This document shows positions 27,330 to 36,653 of a stretch of 64,000 nt of DNA, piece by piece. Below the pieces are notes generated by a model that had not been told where the DNA came from, did no database searches, and saw only the letters and a program-made list of their open reading frames with translations. The first letter of the stretch is position 1, and the number at the start of each line of letters is the position of its first letter. Source of the stretch: Geminicoccaceae bacterium. GTDB lineage: Bacteria; Pseudomonadota; Alphaproteobacteria; Geminicoccales; Geminicoccaceae. The position numbers and the translations under genes were made by a program. The stretch is taken from NCBI GenBank assembly GCA_028285265.1, contig JANQPX010000069.1:186001-250000 (forward strand). The letters run 5' to 3'.

Positions 27330-28316
27330 ATGCCTGACTGGCGCGTATCTTTCTATCGATTGAGGGCTCAGTCCCGTTTCGCGTCAGCTATTCTGGCCTC
27401 AGTGTTCCTGCTCATTGCGGGGTTGCATTTGGCTGGCTGCGCTAGGGTAACCTCCGCTGGTCATGAGATCTCTTTTCCCTTTGCAGTCAACCTACCTTTG
27501 GCTGCAATTGACTACTCGACGGCTGAGTGTATGGCGAGAGAACTCTGCGTTCGTGATTACTTTCTTAGAGTAACCTTGGGCAATAACTACGAGCGCCACA
27601 GAGACGAAACGTTGGAACCTCTGATTACGAAAGCGGTTCGACCGGTCCGAATTACTGTAATCGTGTCAGATGACACCTCGAAGACCATCGCCAATAGAGT
27701 AACAGACACTCTAGAAACGACCATCGCCATCGCGAGAGCGGCTGACGTCGATCTACACTTCTGGGACCGCGACCCCGTGGTCCCGGCAAACCTTTTTATC
27801 TTTGTCAGTCATGATGTTGCGCTCGACCAAGAGGATTCGTTTGCTGATCCCATATCACGATTGGATCGCGGCGTTGCGATTTACGAAGAATTACGTGGAA
27901 CAGTTGAGCGGCCTAATGAAGATTGTGCGTTTGTCTCCCTGAGTGCGGATGGAAGAACTCAGGCAATTCCGGGAGATCAGCAGGATGGTGGCTTGAAACT
28001 CGGAGTGGCTCTCATCCCGACTACCTTAGATCGCAAGGCATTCCATGGCTGCCTTGTTGAGGAGACTCTCCAGATCCTGGGATTGAGCTATGATTTTCGA
28101 GGCGTCGTACGATCGACGTTTAAGGATGCTTGGAATGGGCCATCGTCACCGACAGTCTTCGACTTCATGTTGTTGCGGCTTCTGTATCACCCTCTCATGG
28201 AACCAGGAATGACAGAGGACAACGTTACGGACATTTTTTCAAAGGCTTACAGTACGATCATTAGCTCTCAACCCAGCTGCGAATCTGTTGACGATTGCCT
28301 AGAAGTCGAGAGCTGA
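27330..28316 (+). CDS. DUF2927-type lipoprotein
   Basis: A 328-residue lipoprotein. The signal has a hydrophobic core ILASVFLLIAGLHL and lipobox LAGC, so Cys37 is the lipidated residue. The body fits the DUF2927 family of alphaproteobacterial envelope proteins: VRITVIVSDDT near residue 115, FIFVSHDVALDQ, then FHGCLVEETLQILGLSYDF, and FDFMLLRLLYHPLMEPGMTEDN at the end. Role unknown in general. Lower GC and codon usage than its neighbours suggest a different history. No operon partner is evident. Confidence 0.75.
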   Translation: MPDWRVSFYRLRAQSRFASAILASVFLLIAGLHLAGCARVTSAGHEISFPFAVNLPLAAIDYSTAECMARELCVRDYFLRVTLGNNYERHRDETLEPLITKAVRPVRITVIVSDDTSKTIANRVTDTLETTIAIARAADVDLHFWDRDPVVPANLFIFVSHDVALDQEDSFADPISRLDRGVAIYEELRGTVERPNEDCAFVSLSADGRTQAIPGDQQDGGLKLGVALIPTTLDRKAFHGCLVEETLQILGLSYDFRGVVRSTFKDAWNGPSSPTVFDFMLLRLLYHPLMEPGMTEDNVTDIFSKAYSTIISSQPSCESVDDCLEVES

Positions 28317-28434
28317 GTTGGATTGATTTAGGCCGCCGTTTGGAGCAAGCGTTAGGTCATGCATGAGCCGTGTTGTGCCATTTTGGCTTTGGGGCGGTAC
28401 AAGAGATGCAGCCTGCGAACTAACCGGCTTTGCT

Positions 28435-29352
28435 CTAGGCTTGACGGTCTCGAGCGGCATCCATTTGTCCCAAATACACAGCAAGTTGATTGGCGAATCT
28501 TGCTGAGGCTACGGGCAGGGCGCGGCCTTTCATCTGCCCCAGGAGTAGGTGGCCGACCGGCACGTCACGCCGGGAAATCTCCTTAAAGACGAGATCTCTG
28601 TCAGAGCTGCCTTCAAGACCGATCGGTATTTGAAAACCAACAGCACCTTCATGCTTGACGTAGTGGCGCATGAACTCGAAGGAGTCGGCTTCGAGGATGG
28701 GTGTGAGTTGACGGGAGCCGTCGCGCACTGCGATTTCCAGGAGGTGGCGAACGCCTAGCTGTGCCGTCGGTAGTATGTGTGGGGTCTCGAGACAGTCCCG
28801 CAAGCGGATCTCAGTCTTGTCGGCAAGTGGATGGCTTTTGGACATCACAACATGAATAGGTTGCGGGACCGAGAGCAGAACTTCGAACTCGACCATGTGA
28901 ACGGGTTCGAACACCAAGGCAAGATCGCTGCTAAATGTGCTGAGATCGCGCTCGGCTGCTGCTCGGTCACGGACATTGACCGAGAAGGTCACGCCTGGAT
29001 GCTCCTTCCGATAGCACGCGATTTGTAGGGGTAAGAAATAAGGTTGGAGTGCTTGAGAACAGGCGATAGAAACATGACCACGGCGTACGCCTGAGAGATC
29101 GGCGACTTGGGAGCGTACCCGCTCAAGATCGGAAACCTGGCCCCGGAAATGCTGAAGCAGGAGCTCACCTGCTGGATTGAGGCGCACGCCACGCGGCAAA
29201 CGCTCGAAGATCTCCGCGCCGAACTCGTCCTCGAACCGTCGGATGCGCCTGTTCAGCGCCGAGGCAGTTAGGTTCATGTCTTCCGCGGCTTTTCGGATCG
29301 ATCCGGCTCGCATGACCGCTTCGATCAATTGAAAGGTGCGAAGGTGCTGCAG
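28435..29352 (-). CDS. LysR-family regulator divergent from the cyanuric acid operon
   Basis: A LysR transcription factor of about 305 residues. The HTH reads AVMRAGSIRKAAEDMNLTAS and ALNRRIRRFEDEFGAEIF, followed by an effector domain. A TTG at 29328 would cut off the first helix; in the same frame upstream, CTG 29350-29352 gives MQHLRTFQLIEAV…, the normal LysR opening, with GGAG seven bases before it. I therefore take CTG as the start. It faces the long importer/amidohydrolase operon across 150 bases, the arrangement known for AtzR-type control of cyanuric acid genes; being the regulator of this operon is inferred from position. Confidence 0.8.
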   Translation of the reverse strand: MQHLRTFQLIEAVMRAGSIRKAAEDMNLTASALNRRIRRFEDEFGAEIFERLPRGVRLNPAGELLLQHFRGQVSDLERVRSQVADLSGVRRGHVSIACSQALQPYFLPLQIACYRKEHPGVTFSVNVRDRAAAERDLSTFSSDLALVFEPVHMVEFEVLLSVPQPIHVVMSKSHPLADKTEIRLRDCLETPHILPTAQLGVRHLLEIAVRDGSRQLTPILEADSFEFMRHYVKHEGAVGFQIPIGLEGSSDRDLVFKEISRRDVPVGHLLLGQMKGRALPVASARFANQLAVYLGQMDAARDRQA

Positions 29353-29501
29353 TGATGGTCTCCAGTCGTATGCGGTGCCTTTAATTCACCGCTTCTATGA
29401 AAAAATAGCAATAGAAGTACACACCCTAACATCGCACTGTAGGAGCAGTAATGAACAAACGTGCCGCTTAGGTGGTACCGAGCATAGGGACGAACGAAGA
29501 C

Positions 29502-31112
29502 ATGGAGACGTCGAGGCGCGGATTTATCAAGGCGGGTGGTGCAGGCATCTTGACGGCGTCTTCGCTGCCCTTTTTGAAAGTCTTACCAGCTTCAGCTGCC
29601 GGAGACGATGTGATCGTTGCCGTCACCGGTCAGACCATCAATAGCCTCGATATCCACCGCACTGGGACTAATCGACCGAGCTACCAAGTCGCCGTGAATT
29701 GCTATGATCGCCTGGTGTCATTTGGCACCAAAGAAGCACCTGAAGGGGGGCTCTCTTATGACTATTCGGTGATCGAGCCGGAACTCGCCGAAAGTTGGGC
29801 GATTTCGGATGACGGCCTTGTGATGACGTTCAAGCTTAAGCCTAAGGCAACCTTCTGGGATGGCCGGAAGGTGACGGCTGCTGATGTCAAATGGTCTTTC
29901 GATCGCGCTGTATCGGTCGGCGGCTTTCCGACCGTCCAAATGAAAGCGGGCGGATTGGTTGGTCCTGACCAGTTCGAAGCGGTCGATGACGAGACCTTCG
30001 TGATCACGCTTGAGCGTGCATCAAAGCTCTCGCTTCCCGACCTTGCCGTGCCGGTGCCGATGATTATCAATTCAGAGGTCGCCATGGCAAACGCCACCGA
30101 AGACGATCCTTGGGCGATGGAGTATTTGCACCAGAATCCAGCCGGTTCGGGCGCATTCAAAGTCGCAGCCTGGAAGCCGGGCGAACAGCTGGTCTATGAA
30201 CGCAACGATGCGTGGGTCGGTGGGCCGCTTCCCGCGATTCAGCGGGTGGTGCTTCGCGAAGTTCCGAGCCCGGCGACGCGGCGGGCTTTGATTGAGCGCG
30301 GTGACGTCCAGCTTTCCTTCAACATCCCAAACAAGGATGCGAAGGAACTCGCTGACAAGATGGACGTGGTCTCGACACCGATCGAGAATTGCATCCACTG
30401 TATTGGCCTGAACTACACATTCGAACCATTCCAGGACCCAGACGTCAGAAAGGCCATCGCCTACGCGATCCCCTACGAAGAGATTTTCCAAACCGCTGCT
30501 TATGGACGTGGAACGCCGCTTTGGGGCGGTTCAGCTGGTGGCGATGACATCGCCTGGCCACGCAAAACGCCCTACAGCAACGACATGGATAGGGCGCGTG
30601 AGCATCTCGAAAAATCGGGCTTTGCCAGCGGCTTTGACGTTCCGTTCTCGATTAGCCTTGGTCAGGCGGACTGGATGGAGCCGACAGCTCTGCTTGTCCA
30701 AGACAGTCTCGGCAAGCTTGGTATCAAGGTCTCCATCGATAAGATCCCAGGTGCCAACTGGCGTACGGCAAATCTCGTGGAGAAACGCCTGCCTATGCAT
30801 CTCGAAAATTTCGGTGGATGGCTGAACTACCCCTGCTACTACTTTTTCTGGGCCTATAAAGAAGGCCATCTCTTCAACTCGTCGAACTATGCTAATTCCG
30901 AAGTCGAAACGCTTGTGGACGAGAGTTTGCACCTGCCGATCGACCATCCGGACTACGCTCCAAAGATTAAGCGTCTCTTCGAGATCGCGTTTGAAGATCT
31001 ACCGCGCATTCCCCTTTGGCAGCCGGCCCTCAACGTCGCGCTGAACGGGGCTAGTGACTACGAGTTCTGGTTCCACCGTCAGCTCGATGCGCGAAGCCTG
31101 AAAGGCGCCTGA
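29502..31112 (+). CDS. ABC importer substrate-binding protein, dipeptide/oligopeptide type (SBP family 5), Tat signal
   Basis: A 536-residue exported binding protein. The N-terminus METSRRGFIKAGGAGILTAS carries a twin-arginine signal with a cleavage site near PASAAG. The family 5 marks are a YDRLV-type start, LAESWAISDDGLVMTFKLKP, ATFWDGRKVTAADVKWSFDR and VRKAIAYAIPYEEIF in the middle. It begins the long operon (next gene 6 bases on) and would deliver ligand to the two permeases and the fused ATPase that follow. In this context the ligand could be cyanuric acid, biuret or a related amide; family 5 proteins bind very varied solutes. Confidence 0.88.
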   Translation: METSRRGFIKAGGAGILTASSLPFLKVLPASAAGDDVIVAVTGQTINSLDIHRTGTNRPSYQVAVNCYDRLVSFGTKEAPEGGLSYDYSVIEPELAESWAISDDGLVMTFKLKPKATFWDGRKVTAADVKWSFDRAVSVGGFPTVQMKAGGLVGPDQFEAVDDETFVITLERASKLSLPDLAVPVPMIINSEVAMANATEDDPWAMEYLHQNPAGSGAFKVAAWKPGEQLVYERNDAWVGGPLPAIQRVVLREVPSPATRRALIERGDVQLSFNIPNKDAKELADKMDVVSTPIENCIHCIGLNYTFEPFQDPDVRKAIAYAIPYEEIFQTAAYGRGTPLWGGSAGGDDIAWPRKTPYSNDMDRAREHLEKSGFASGFDVPFSISLGQADWMEPTALLVQDSLGKLGIKVSIDKIPGANWRTANLVEKRLPMHLENFGGWLNYPCYYFFWAYKEGHLFNSSNYANSEVETLVDESLHLPIDHPDYAPKIKRLFEIAFEDLPRIPLWQPALNVALNGASDYEFWFHRQLDARSLKGA

Positions 31113-31118
31113 TCGACC

Positions 31119-32138
31119 ATGCCACTTCGGGCCCTGCTCCTCCGCGTGTTGCAGGCCGTTCCCGTCGTCATCGGGGTCGTCATCGTCAGCTTTGTCCTGA
31201 CCCGGGCCCTGCCTGGCGACCCCGCTGTCTACTTCGCCGGAGCGGCGGCTGATGAGGCCTCGATCCAAGAGATCCGTGAAGCGCTCGGGCTTGACAGGCC
31301 GATGCTGGAGCAGTTCTTGATCTATGTCCGTGATCTCCTCAGTGGCGACCTCGGTCGGTCGATCTCTACCGGTCAGCCGGTGTCTGCCGATCTGGCAAGC
31401 CGACTGCCGGCCTCTCTGGAATTGACGCTAACCGCGCTCCTCTTGTCCTGTGCTATCGCGATTCCGCTTGGCGTGCTTGCCGCGACAAGGCCTGGTTCGA
31501 TGATCGATCATCTCTGTCGCGTCTTAGTGACAGCTGGTGTATCCCTTCCGACTTTCTTCACCGGAATTGTCCTGATCTATGTCTTTTACTATCTTCTGGG
31601 TTGGGCGCCGTCCCCGTTGGGCAGACTTGACTTCATCTACATTGCGCCCGACCATGTCACCGGGTTTTATTTGATTGACGCTGCGATAGCTGGCGATGGC
31701 GAAACCTGGCTTGCGGCTCTCAAACAGCTGGTTTTGCCCGCGGCAACGCTTGCCCTCTTTACACTTGCCCCAATCGCACGCATGACGCGCGCCGCCATGT
31801 TATCGGCGCTGTCCTCTGACTTCATCCGCACCGCCCGCGCGGCGGGTCTTGAACAACGCACGATTCTGTTTGGCTACGCCTTTCGAAACGCGCTTCTTCC
31901 GGTCATTACGACGCTCGGTATGGTGTTTTCCTTTACCCTCGGTGCCAATGTTTTGGTTGAAAAAGTGTTCGCATGGCCCGGCATTGGATCCTATGCAGTC
32001 GAAGCGCTGGTGGTTTCCGATTATGCTGCCGTGCAGGGCTTCGTTCTGGCCATGGCTTTGCTGTTCGTGGTCCTGAATCTGCTGATCGATCTCACCTACA
32101 CATTGATCGACCCGCGCATTGGCTTCGAGGCTCGCTAA
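31119..32138 (+). CDS. ABC importer permease, DppB type
   Basis: A 339-residue inner-membrane permease with the DppB/OppB opening (LLLRVLQAVPVVIGVVIVSF, LTRALPGDPAVYF). The EAA coupling loop is RTARAAGLEQRTILFGYAFRNALLP, which contacts the ATPase. About six membrane helices are visible. Its TAA overlaps the ATG of the next permease gene (TAATG), so translation is coupled. Confidence 0.88.
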   Translation: MPLRALLLRVLQAVPVVIGVVIVSFVLTRALPGDPAVYFAGAAADEASIQEIREALGLDRPMLEQFLIYVRDLLSGDLGRSISTGQPVSADLASRLPASLELTLTALLLSCAIAIPLGVLAATRPGSMIDHLCRVLVTAGVSLPTFFTGIVLIYVFYYLLGWAPSPLGRLDFIYIAPDHVTGFYLIDAAIAGDGETWLAALKQLVLPAATLALFTLAPIARMTRAAMLSALSSDFIRTARAAGLEQRTILFGYAFRNALLPVITTLGMVFSFTLGANVLVEKVFAWPGIGSYAVEALVVSDYAAVQGFVLAMALLFVVLNLLIDLTYTLIDPRIGFEAR

Positions 32139-33019
32139 TGGGTGCAGCACGCGCGAGCATTGAGTCGATACACCAGCCCGGTGTCATCGATCATGTGTTC
32201 TACGTTCTGCGTTCGAACCCGGTCACCATGGCCGCATTTGGCATGCTTGCTGTGCTTGTGCTGGCTGCTTTGGCTGGGCCTAGTATTATACCTTACGATC
32301 CCCTCACGACCAATGCCGCCAAAGCCCTGCAGCCTCCCTCCTTCGAACATTGGTTTGGCACGGATAATCTTGGCCGTGACGTCTTTAGCCGCGTGGTGAT
32401 TGCGACCCGACTTGATCTTACTATCTCAGTCGCAGCCGTCATGCTTTCCTTCGTGATCGGCTCGCTTCTTGGGGCCGTTGCAGGCTATTGGGGCGGCTGG
32501 ATCGACGCGGTCCTGAACCGTGTGCTCGACACGATTATGGCATTCCCGCTTTTTGTTCTCGCCATGGGCATCGTTGCCGCGCTAGGCAACACCATCGAGA
32601 ACATCATCTACGCCACCGCAATTATTAATATTCCATTCTACGCCCGCCTGGTGCGCGCTGAAGTCAACATCCGTCGCGAGGCCGGCTTCGCGCTCGCCGC
32701 AAAACTTGCGGGCAACAGCGATCTCCGCGTCCTCGCCTTCCACATTTTTCCGAACGCACTTCCACCGATGATGGTCCAAGTCTCACTGAATCTTGGATGG
32801 GCGATCCTAAATGCTGCAGGGCTCAGTTTCATCGGTCTCGGCGTACGTCCGCCGACGGCTGAGTGGGGAATCATGGTTGCTGAGGGGGCTAATTTTATTG
32901 TTTCGGGCGAATGGTGGCTCGCGGTCTTTCCTGGCTTAGCTCTGATCCTTGCGGTCTTTACGTTCAATCTCCTCGGTGACGGTCTTCGTGACATGGTCGA
33001 TCCGAGACGGCGTACCTGA
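32138..33019 (+). CDS. ABC importer permease, DppC type
   Basis: A 293-residue permease, started at the ATG overlapping the previous stop; a longer frame from 31973 lies inside dppB-like sequence. It has the DppC hallmarks: a cytoplasmic N-terminus, HWFGTDNLGRDVFSRVVIAT after the first helix, and the EAA loop FALAAKLAGNSDLRVLAFHIFPNALPP. SFIGLGVRPPTAEWGIMVAEG near the end is typical. One base separates its stop from the start of the ATPase gene. Confidence 0.88.
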   Translation: MGAARASIESIHQPGVIDHVFYVLRSNPVTMAAFGMLAVLVLAALAGPSIIPYDPLTTNAAKALQPPSFEHWFGTDNLGRDVFSRVVIATRLDLTISVAAVMLSFVIGSLLGAVAGYWGGWIDAVLNRVLDTIMAFPLFVLAMGIVAALGNTIENIIYATAIINIPFYARLVRAEVNIRREAGFALAAKLAGNSDLRVLAFHIFPNALPPMMVQVSLNLGWAILNAAGLSFIGLGVRPPTAEWGIMVAEGANFIVSGEWWLAVFPGLALILAVFTFNLLGDGLRDMVDPRRRT

Positions 33020-33020
33020 G

Positions 33021-34676
33021 ATGCTCAGCATCAAAGATCTCGCCGTAGCATTTCAGACCCGGCGCGGGCAGGTGGATGCGGTGCGCGGCGTGAGTTTGAC
33101 GGTGGCGCGCGGCGAAACGCTCGGCATTGTCGGCGAGAGTGGCTCTGGCAAGTCCGTCACTTCCTATGCGCTCATGCGCATTCTTGACGTCGGCGGAGAG
33201 ATCAAGGCGGGTGAGATCACCTTTGATGGTCTCGATCTCCGGAGGGCTGCCGAGCGCCAAATGCGCGACATCCGCGGTCGTGAGATCTCGATGATTTTTC
33301 AAAATCCGCGCGCTGCCCTCAACCCGATCCGTAAGGTTGGGCATCAGATCGAGGACGTTCTTGTTCGTCATGCGCGCGCGACGCACAGGGACGCAAAGGT
33401 CAAAGCGATTGAAGCTCTTGAACAGGTGCGTATTCGCGACGCTGCCGAACGCTACCATGCTTATCCCTTCGAGCTTTCCGGTGGTATGTGCCAACGTGTC
33501 GTGATCGCCATCGCCCTTGCTTGCGACCCCCGTCTTCTAATCGCCGATGAGCCGACCACCGGGCTCGACATCACAACGCAAAAATCGGTGATGGATTTGA
33601 CCGCCGATCTGATCCGGGCTCGCGAGATGAGCGCTATTCTCATTACACACGATCTTGGTCTCGCCGCCCAATATTGCGATCGCATCGCCGTGATGAAGGA
33701 CGGCCGGATCGTCGAAGTCGGTGCTCCAAATTCGCTCTTCACGATGCCATCGCATGGCTACACCCGAAAATTGGTGGACGCCACGCCGCGCCAAGGCGTG
33801 TCCGTGAGGAGCTTGCTGCCGCCCGATGAACGGGCGCCGATGGCCGTTCGTCGGGTGAGCGGTGATGTTGCGCTTGAAGTCGTCGATCTGGTCAAGACTT
33901 TTGCGGGCAAATCGGGCGCCATTCACGCGGTGAAAGGGGTGTCCTTCAGTGTGCACGAGGGTGAAACTGTCGGCCTGGTCGGTGAAAGCGGTTCTGGCAA
34001 GTCGACGACATCTTCCATGATCGCGCGTCTCTTAGATCCCACGTCGGGTGGTATTCTTTTTTTTGGAGAGGATATCGGCACCGTCCCCAGCCGCAGGTTT
34101 GCGCGCGATCGCCGGCGAAAGAACATCCAGATGGTCTTTCAGGACGCGACCGATAGCTTAAATCCGCGCCACACAGCCCGCCAGGCGATTGAGCAACCGC
34201 TGCGCCGTCTTTCCTCACTTGAGCGCGCTGCGCGGCACTCACGCATTGAAGAACTCGCGGAGTTGGTTGGTTTCCCACAGTCGTTGCTCGAACGCTTTCC
34301 TCATCAGCTTTCTGGCGGCCAGAAGGCGCGCGTCGGCATCGCGCGGGCAATCGCCTTGAATCCGACTTTTTTGATTCTGGACGAGCCGACGGCAGCTCTC
34401 GATGTCTCCATTCAGGCGGTTGTTCTGAACCTGCTGATCGACCTCCAGGCCAAGCTGGACATGACATATCTCTTCGTTAGTCACGACCTGCATGTCTTAC
34501 GCCTCCTTTGCGATCAAGTCATCGTCATGCGGGATGGGTGTATCGTTGAGCAAGGACCGACTGAAAGCATCATGTCCGAGCCTGCGAATGCCTATACACG
34601 GGACCTGATCACCGCTGCTCCCAAACCACCGATCATTACTGAAGGTGATGCTGACGCTATGAGGGACGCTTCATGA
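33021..34676 (+). CDS. ABC importer ATPase, DppD-DppF fused type
   Basis: A 551-residue protein with two nucleotide-binding domains in tandem. Domain 1: Walker A GESGSGKSVTS, signature LSGGMCQRVVIAIALA, Walker B LLIADEPTTGLD. Domain 2: Walker A GESGSGKSTTS, signature LSGGQKARVGIARAIA, Walker [13 protein letters not shown], with the H-loop VSHDL. Start is ATG 33021 right after the previous stop. Its TGA overlaps the atzF start (ATGA). It powers the dipeptide-type importer encoded just before it. Confidence 0.9.
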   Translation: MLSIKDLAVAFQTRRGQVDAVRGVSLTVARGETLGIVGESGSGKSVTSYALMRILDVGGEIKAGEITFDGLDLRRAAERQMRDIRGREISMIFQNPRAALNPIRKVGHQIEDVLVRHARATHRDAKVKAIEALEQVRIRDAAERYHAYPFELSGGMCQRVVIAIALACDPRLLIADEPTTGLDITTQKSVMDLTADLIRAREMSAILITHDLGLAAQYCDRIAVMKDGRIVEVGAPNSLFTMPSHGYTRKLVDATPRQGVSVRSLLPPDERAPMAVRRVSGDVALEVVDLVKTFAGKSGAIHAVKGVSFSVHEGETVGLVGESGSGKSTTSSMIARLLDPTSGGILFFGEDIGTVPSRRFARDRRRKNIQMVFQDATDSLNPRHTARQAIEQPLRRLSSLERAARHSRIEELAELVGFPQSLLERFPHQLSGGQKARVGIARAIALNPTFLILDEPTAALDVSIQAVVLNLLIDLQAKLDMTYLFVSHDLHVLRLLCDQVIVMRDGCIVEQGPTESIMSEPANAYTRDLITAAPKPPIITEGDADAMRDAS

Positions 34677-36469
34677 TCGATTTGCCATTCACCATTCCGT
34701 CGCTTCGCGATGCGTATGCTGCGGGAGCCAAGCCAGAGGACGTGATTGGTGAAGTCTACCGTCGGATTGCAACTGTCGATGATTCCGGAATTTTTATCCA
34801 CTTGCTCCGCATTGATGAGGTCATAGCAGCTGCGCGAAGTCTGGGCGCCTTCGACCCCAGCATGCCGCTCTACGGCATCCCCTTTGTGACAAAGGACAAT
34901 ATCGACGCCTCAGGTTATCCTACGACCGCTGCCTGTCCGGCCTACACCTACACTCCTACGAGGGACGCCTTCGTTGTCGACAAATTGCGTGCCGCCGGTG
35001 CGCTTTTGATCGGCAAGACCAATCTCGATCAGTTTGCGACCGGCCTAGTCGGTGTGCGTTCTCCTTACCCGCCACCAAAAAACGCCATTGATCCAGCTAT
35101 CGTGCCAGGCGGTTCGTCTTCAGGCTCCGCCGTTGCCGTCGCCCATGGGATTGTCAGCTTTGCCCTCGGCACGGACACAGCAGGCTCCGGTCGTGTGCCA
35201 GCTGCCTTGAACAATATCGTCGGCCTCAAGCCAACACTCGGAGCGCTATCAGCAGGGGGCGTCGTGCCGGCTTGCCGCACATTGGACACGATCTCCATTT
35301 TTGCCCTCACCGTCGACGACGCCTATGACGTGTACCGCACGGCCGCTGTCTACGATCCCGACGATGCCTTCGCGCGCCGGGTCCAATCCTACGCATTGAG
35401 TGCGCCGCCCTCTTTCCGGCTAGGCGTTCCCTCACGCGAGACCATCGAGTTCTTCGGTGACAATGACCAGGCCGAAGACTTTCTCGAAACGGTAGAGCGG
35501 CTACGCGGCCTCGGTGCTAAGGTGATGCCACTCGACTTTGAACCTTTCTTCGAGTTGGCCGCCATGCTCTATCAAGGTGCCTGGGTGGCTGAACGCTTCA
35601 CTGTGATCGAAGCACTTCTTGCCGACGATCCCGAGAAGGTCCACCCGGTCACGCGGCAGATTATCGGTCGGGCATCTGACTTGTCAGCTGCCGATGCATT
35701 TCGTGATGCCTATCGCCTTCAGGAGCTAAAAAGGCTAGTCCAGCCGGGCCTCGAGAAAATCGACCTGCTTGCCGTGCCGAGCATTCCGACCTTCTACACG
35801 ATCGACGAACTCGTTGCAGATCCGATCGTCCCTAATAACCGCTTGGGCATTTACACCAACTTTGTCAATCTTCTCGATCTTGCCGGCATTGCCGTGCCGA
35901 CCGGGCCGCGCGGCGATGGACGTCCCGGTAGTATTACGCTCCTCGCTGAACGAGGACAGGACGGTCTGACCGCCTCGATTGCAAGAAAGCTCCATGCCAA
36001 GTCCGACGATCGTCTGGGGGCTACCAGCTGGCGCCAGCCGCCGCTTCATCAGTCAACGATGTCCGCGTCCAGCGATGAGATCGAGATCGCTGTTTGTGGT
36101 GCACACATGTCCGGCTTGCCCTTGAACTCAGAACTGACCGAACGGGGAGGGCGTTTTCTTCGAGCCGACGAGACAGCACCTAGCTATCGCCTCTATGCCT
36201 TGTCGGGAGGCCCACCGGTACGGCCTGGGTTGATGCGTGTACCGAACGACGAAGGGCGATCGATCAAGCTCGAAGTCTGGGCACTGCCGACAGGCGCGGT
36301 CGGTTCGTTCTTAAAATCCATCCCGTCGCCATTGGGGCTTGGCAGCATCGAACTTGTCAACGGGCGTGTGACCATAGGATTCCTTTGCGAGCAGGCCGGC
36401 ACGCCGGGAGCCATTGACATCTCAGCCTTCGGCGGCTGGCGCCGCTATCTGCAGGAGCGGACTTCATGA
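34673..36469 (+). CDS. atzF: Allophanate hydrolase (AtzF type)
   Basis: A 598-residue enzyme that splits allophanate to two ammonia and two CO2, the last step of cyanuric acid and biuret breakdown. The amidase-signature domain (about 1-440) has the Ser-cisSer-Lys triad: Lys74 in YGIPFVTKDNIDASG, the cis-Ser in PGGSSSGSAVAVAHG (about 149) and Ser172 in GTDTAGSGRVPAALNN. A C-terminal allophanate-specific domain follows (about 470-598: IAVCGAHMSGLPLN, FLRADETAPSYRLYAL, GLMRVPNDEG, IELVNGRVTIGFL). Its start overlaps the ATPase gene. No urea carboxylase domain is present, so it works on allophanate made by the biuret hydrolase encoded downstream. Confidence 0.9.
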   Translation: MIDLPFTIPSLRDAYAAGAKPEDVIGEVYRRIATVDDSGIFIHLLRIDEVIAAARSLGAFDPSMPLYGIPFVTKDNIDASGYPTTAACPAYTYTPTRDAFVVDKLRAAGALLIGKTNLDQFATGLVGVRSPYPPPKNAIDPAIVPGGSSSGSAVAVAHGIVSFALGTDTAGSGRVPAALNNIVGLKPTLGALSAGGVVPACRTLDTISIFALTVDDAYDVYRTAAVYDPDDAFARRVQSYALSAPPSFRLGVPSRETIEFFGDNDQAEDFLETVERLRGLGAKVMPLDFEPFFELAAMLYQGAWVAERFTVIEALLADDPEKVHPVTRQIIGRASDLSAADAFRDAYRLQELKRLVQPGLEKIDLLAVPSIPTFYTIDELVADPIVPNNRLGIYTNFVNLLDLAGIAVPTGPRGDGRPGSITLLAERGQDGLTASIARKLHAKSDDRLGATSWRQPPLHQSTMSASSDEIEIAVCGAHMSGLPLNSELTERGGRFLRADETAPSYRLYALSGGPPVRPGLMRVPNDEGRSIKLEVWALPTGAVGSFLKSIPSPLGLGSIELVNGRVTIGFLCEQAGTPGAIDISAFGGWRRYLQERTS

Positions 36470-36534
36470 CGTCTTCTCTGCACAGAATCGCAGCAAAACA
36501 GGCCAAGCCTTGCTGCTGCATCGAGCAGAAGACG
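36470..36534 (+). repeat. Nested inverted repeats (likely intercistronic RNA hairpin)
   Basis: Immediately after the atzF stop, CGTCTTCT (36470-36477) pairs with AGAAGACG (36527-36534), GCAGCAA (36490-36496) with TTGCTGC (36510-36516), and GGC with GCC around a CAA loop inside. The three arms share one axis and make a 65-base stem with internal loops. There is no U-tract, so it is not a normal terminator. It sits 120 bases before the BMP-type binding protein gene, where it could stabilise or process the mRNA or act as a leader. Confidence 0.55.
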
Positions 36535-36653
36535 TTGGTTCGGCCTCGTTCTGGGACCAGAAGCTTTGGCCCGGATCTTGCGCAACCCAATCACTAGGAA
36601 CGAGCGAACTGTTCGGCATTGAGCCAATAGCCACGGCATAAGGGAGAACCACC

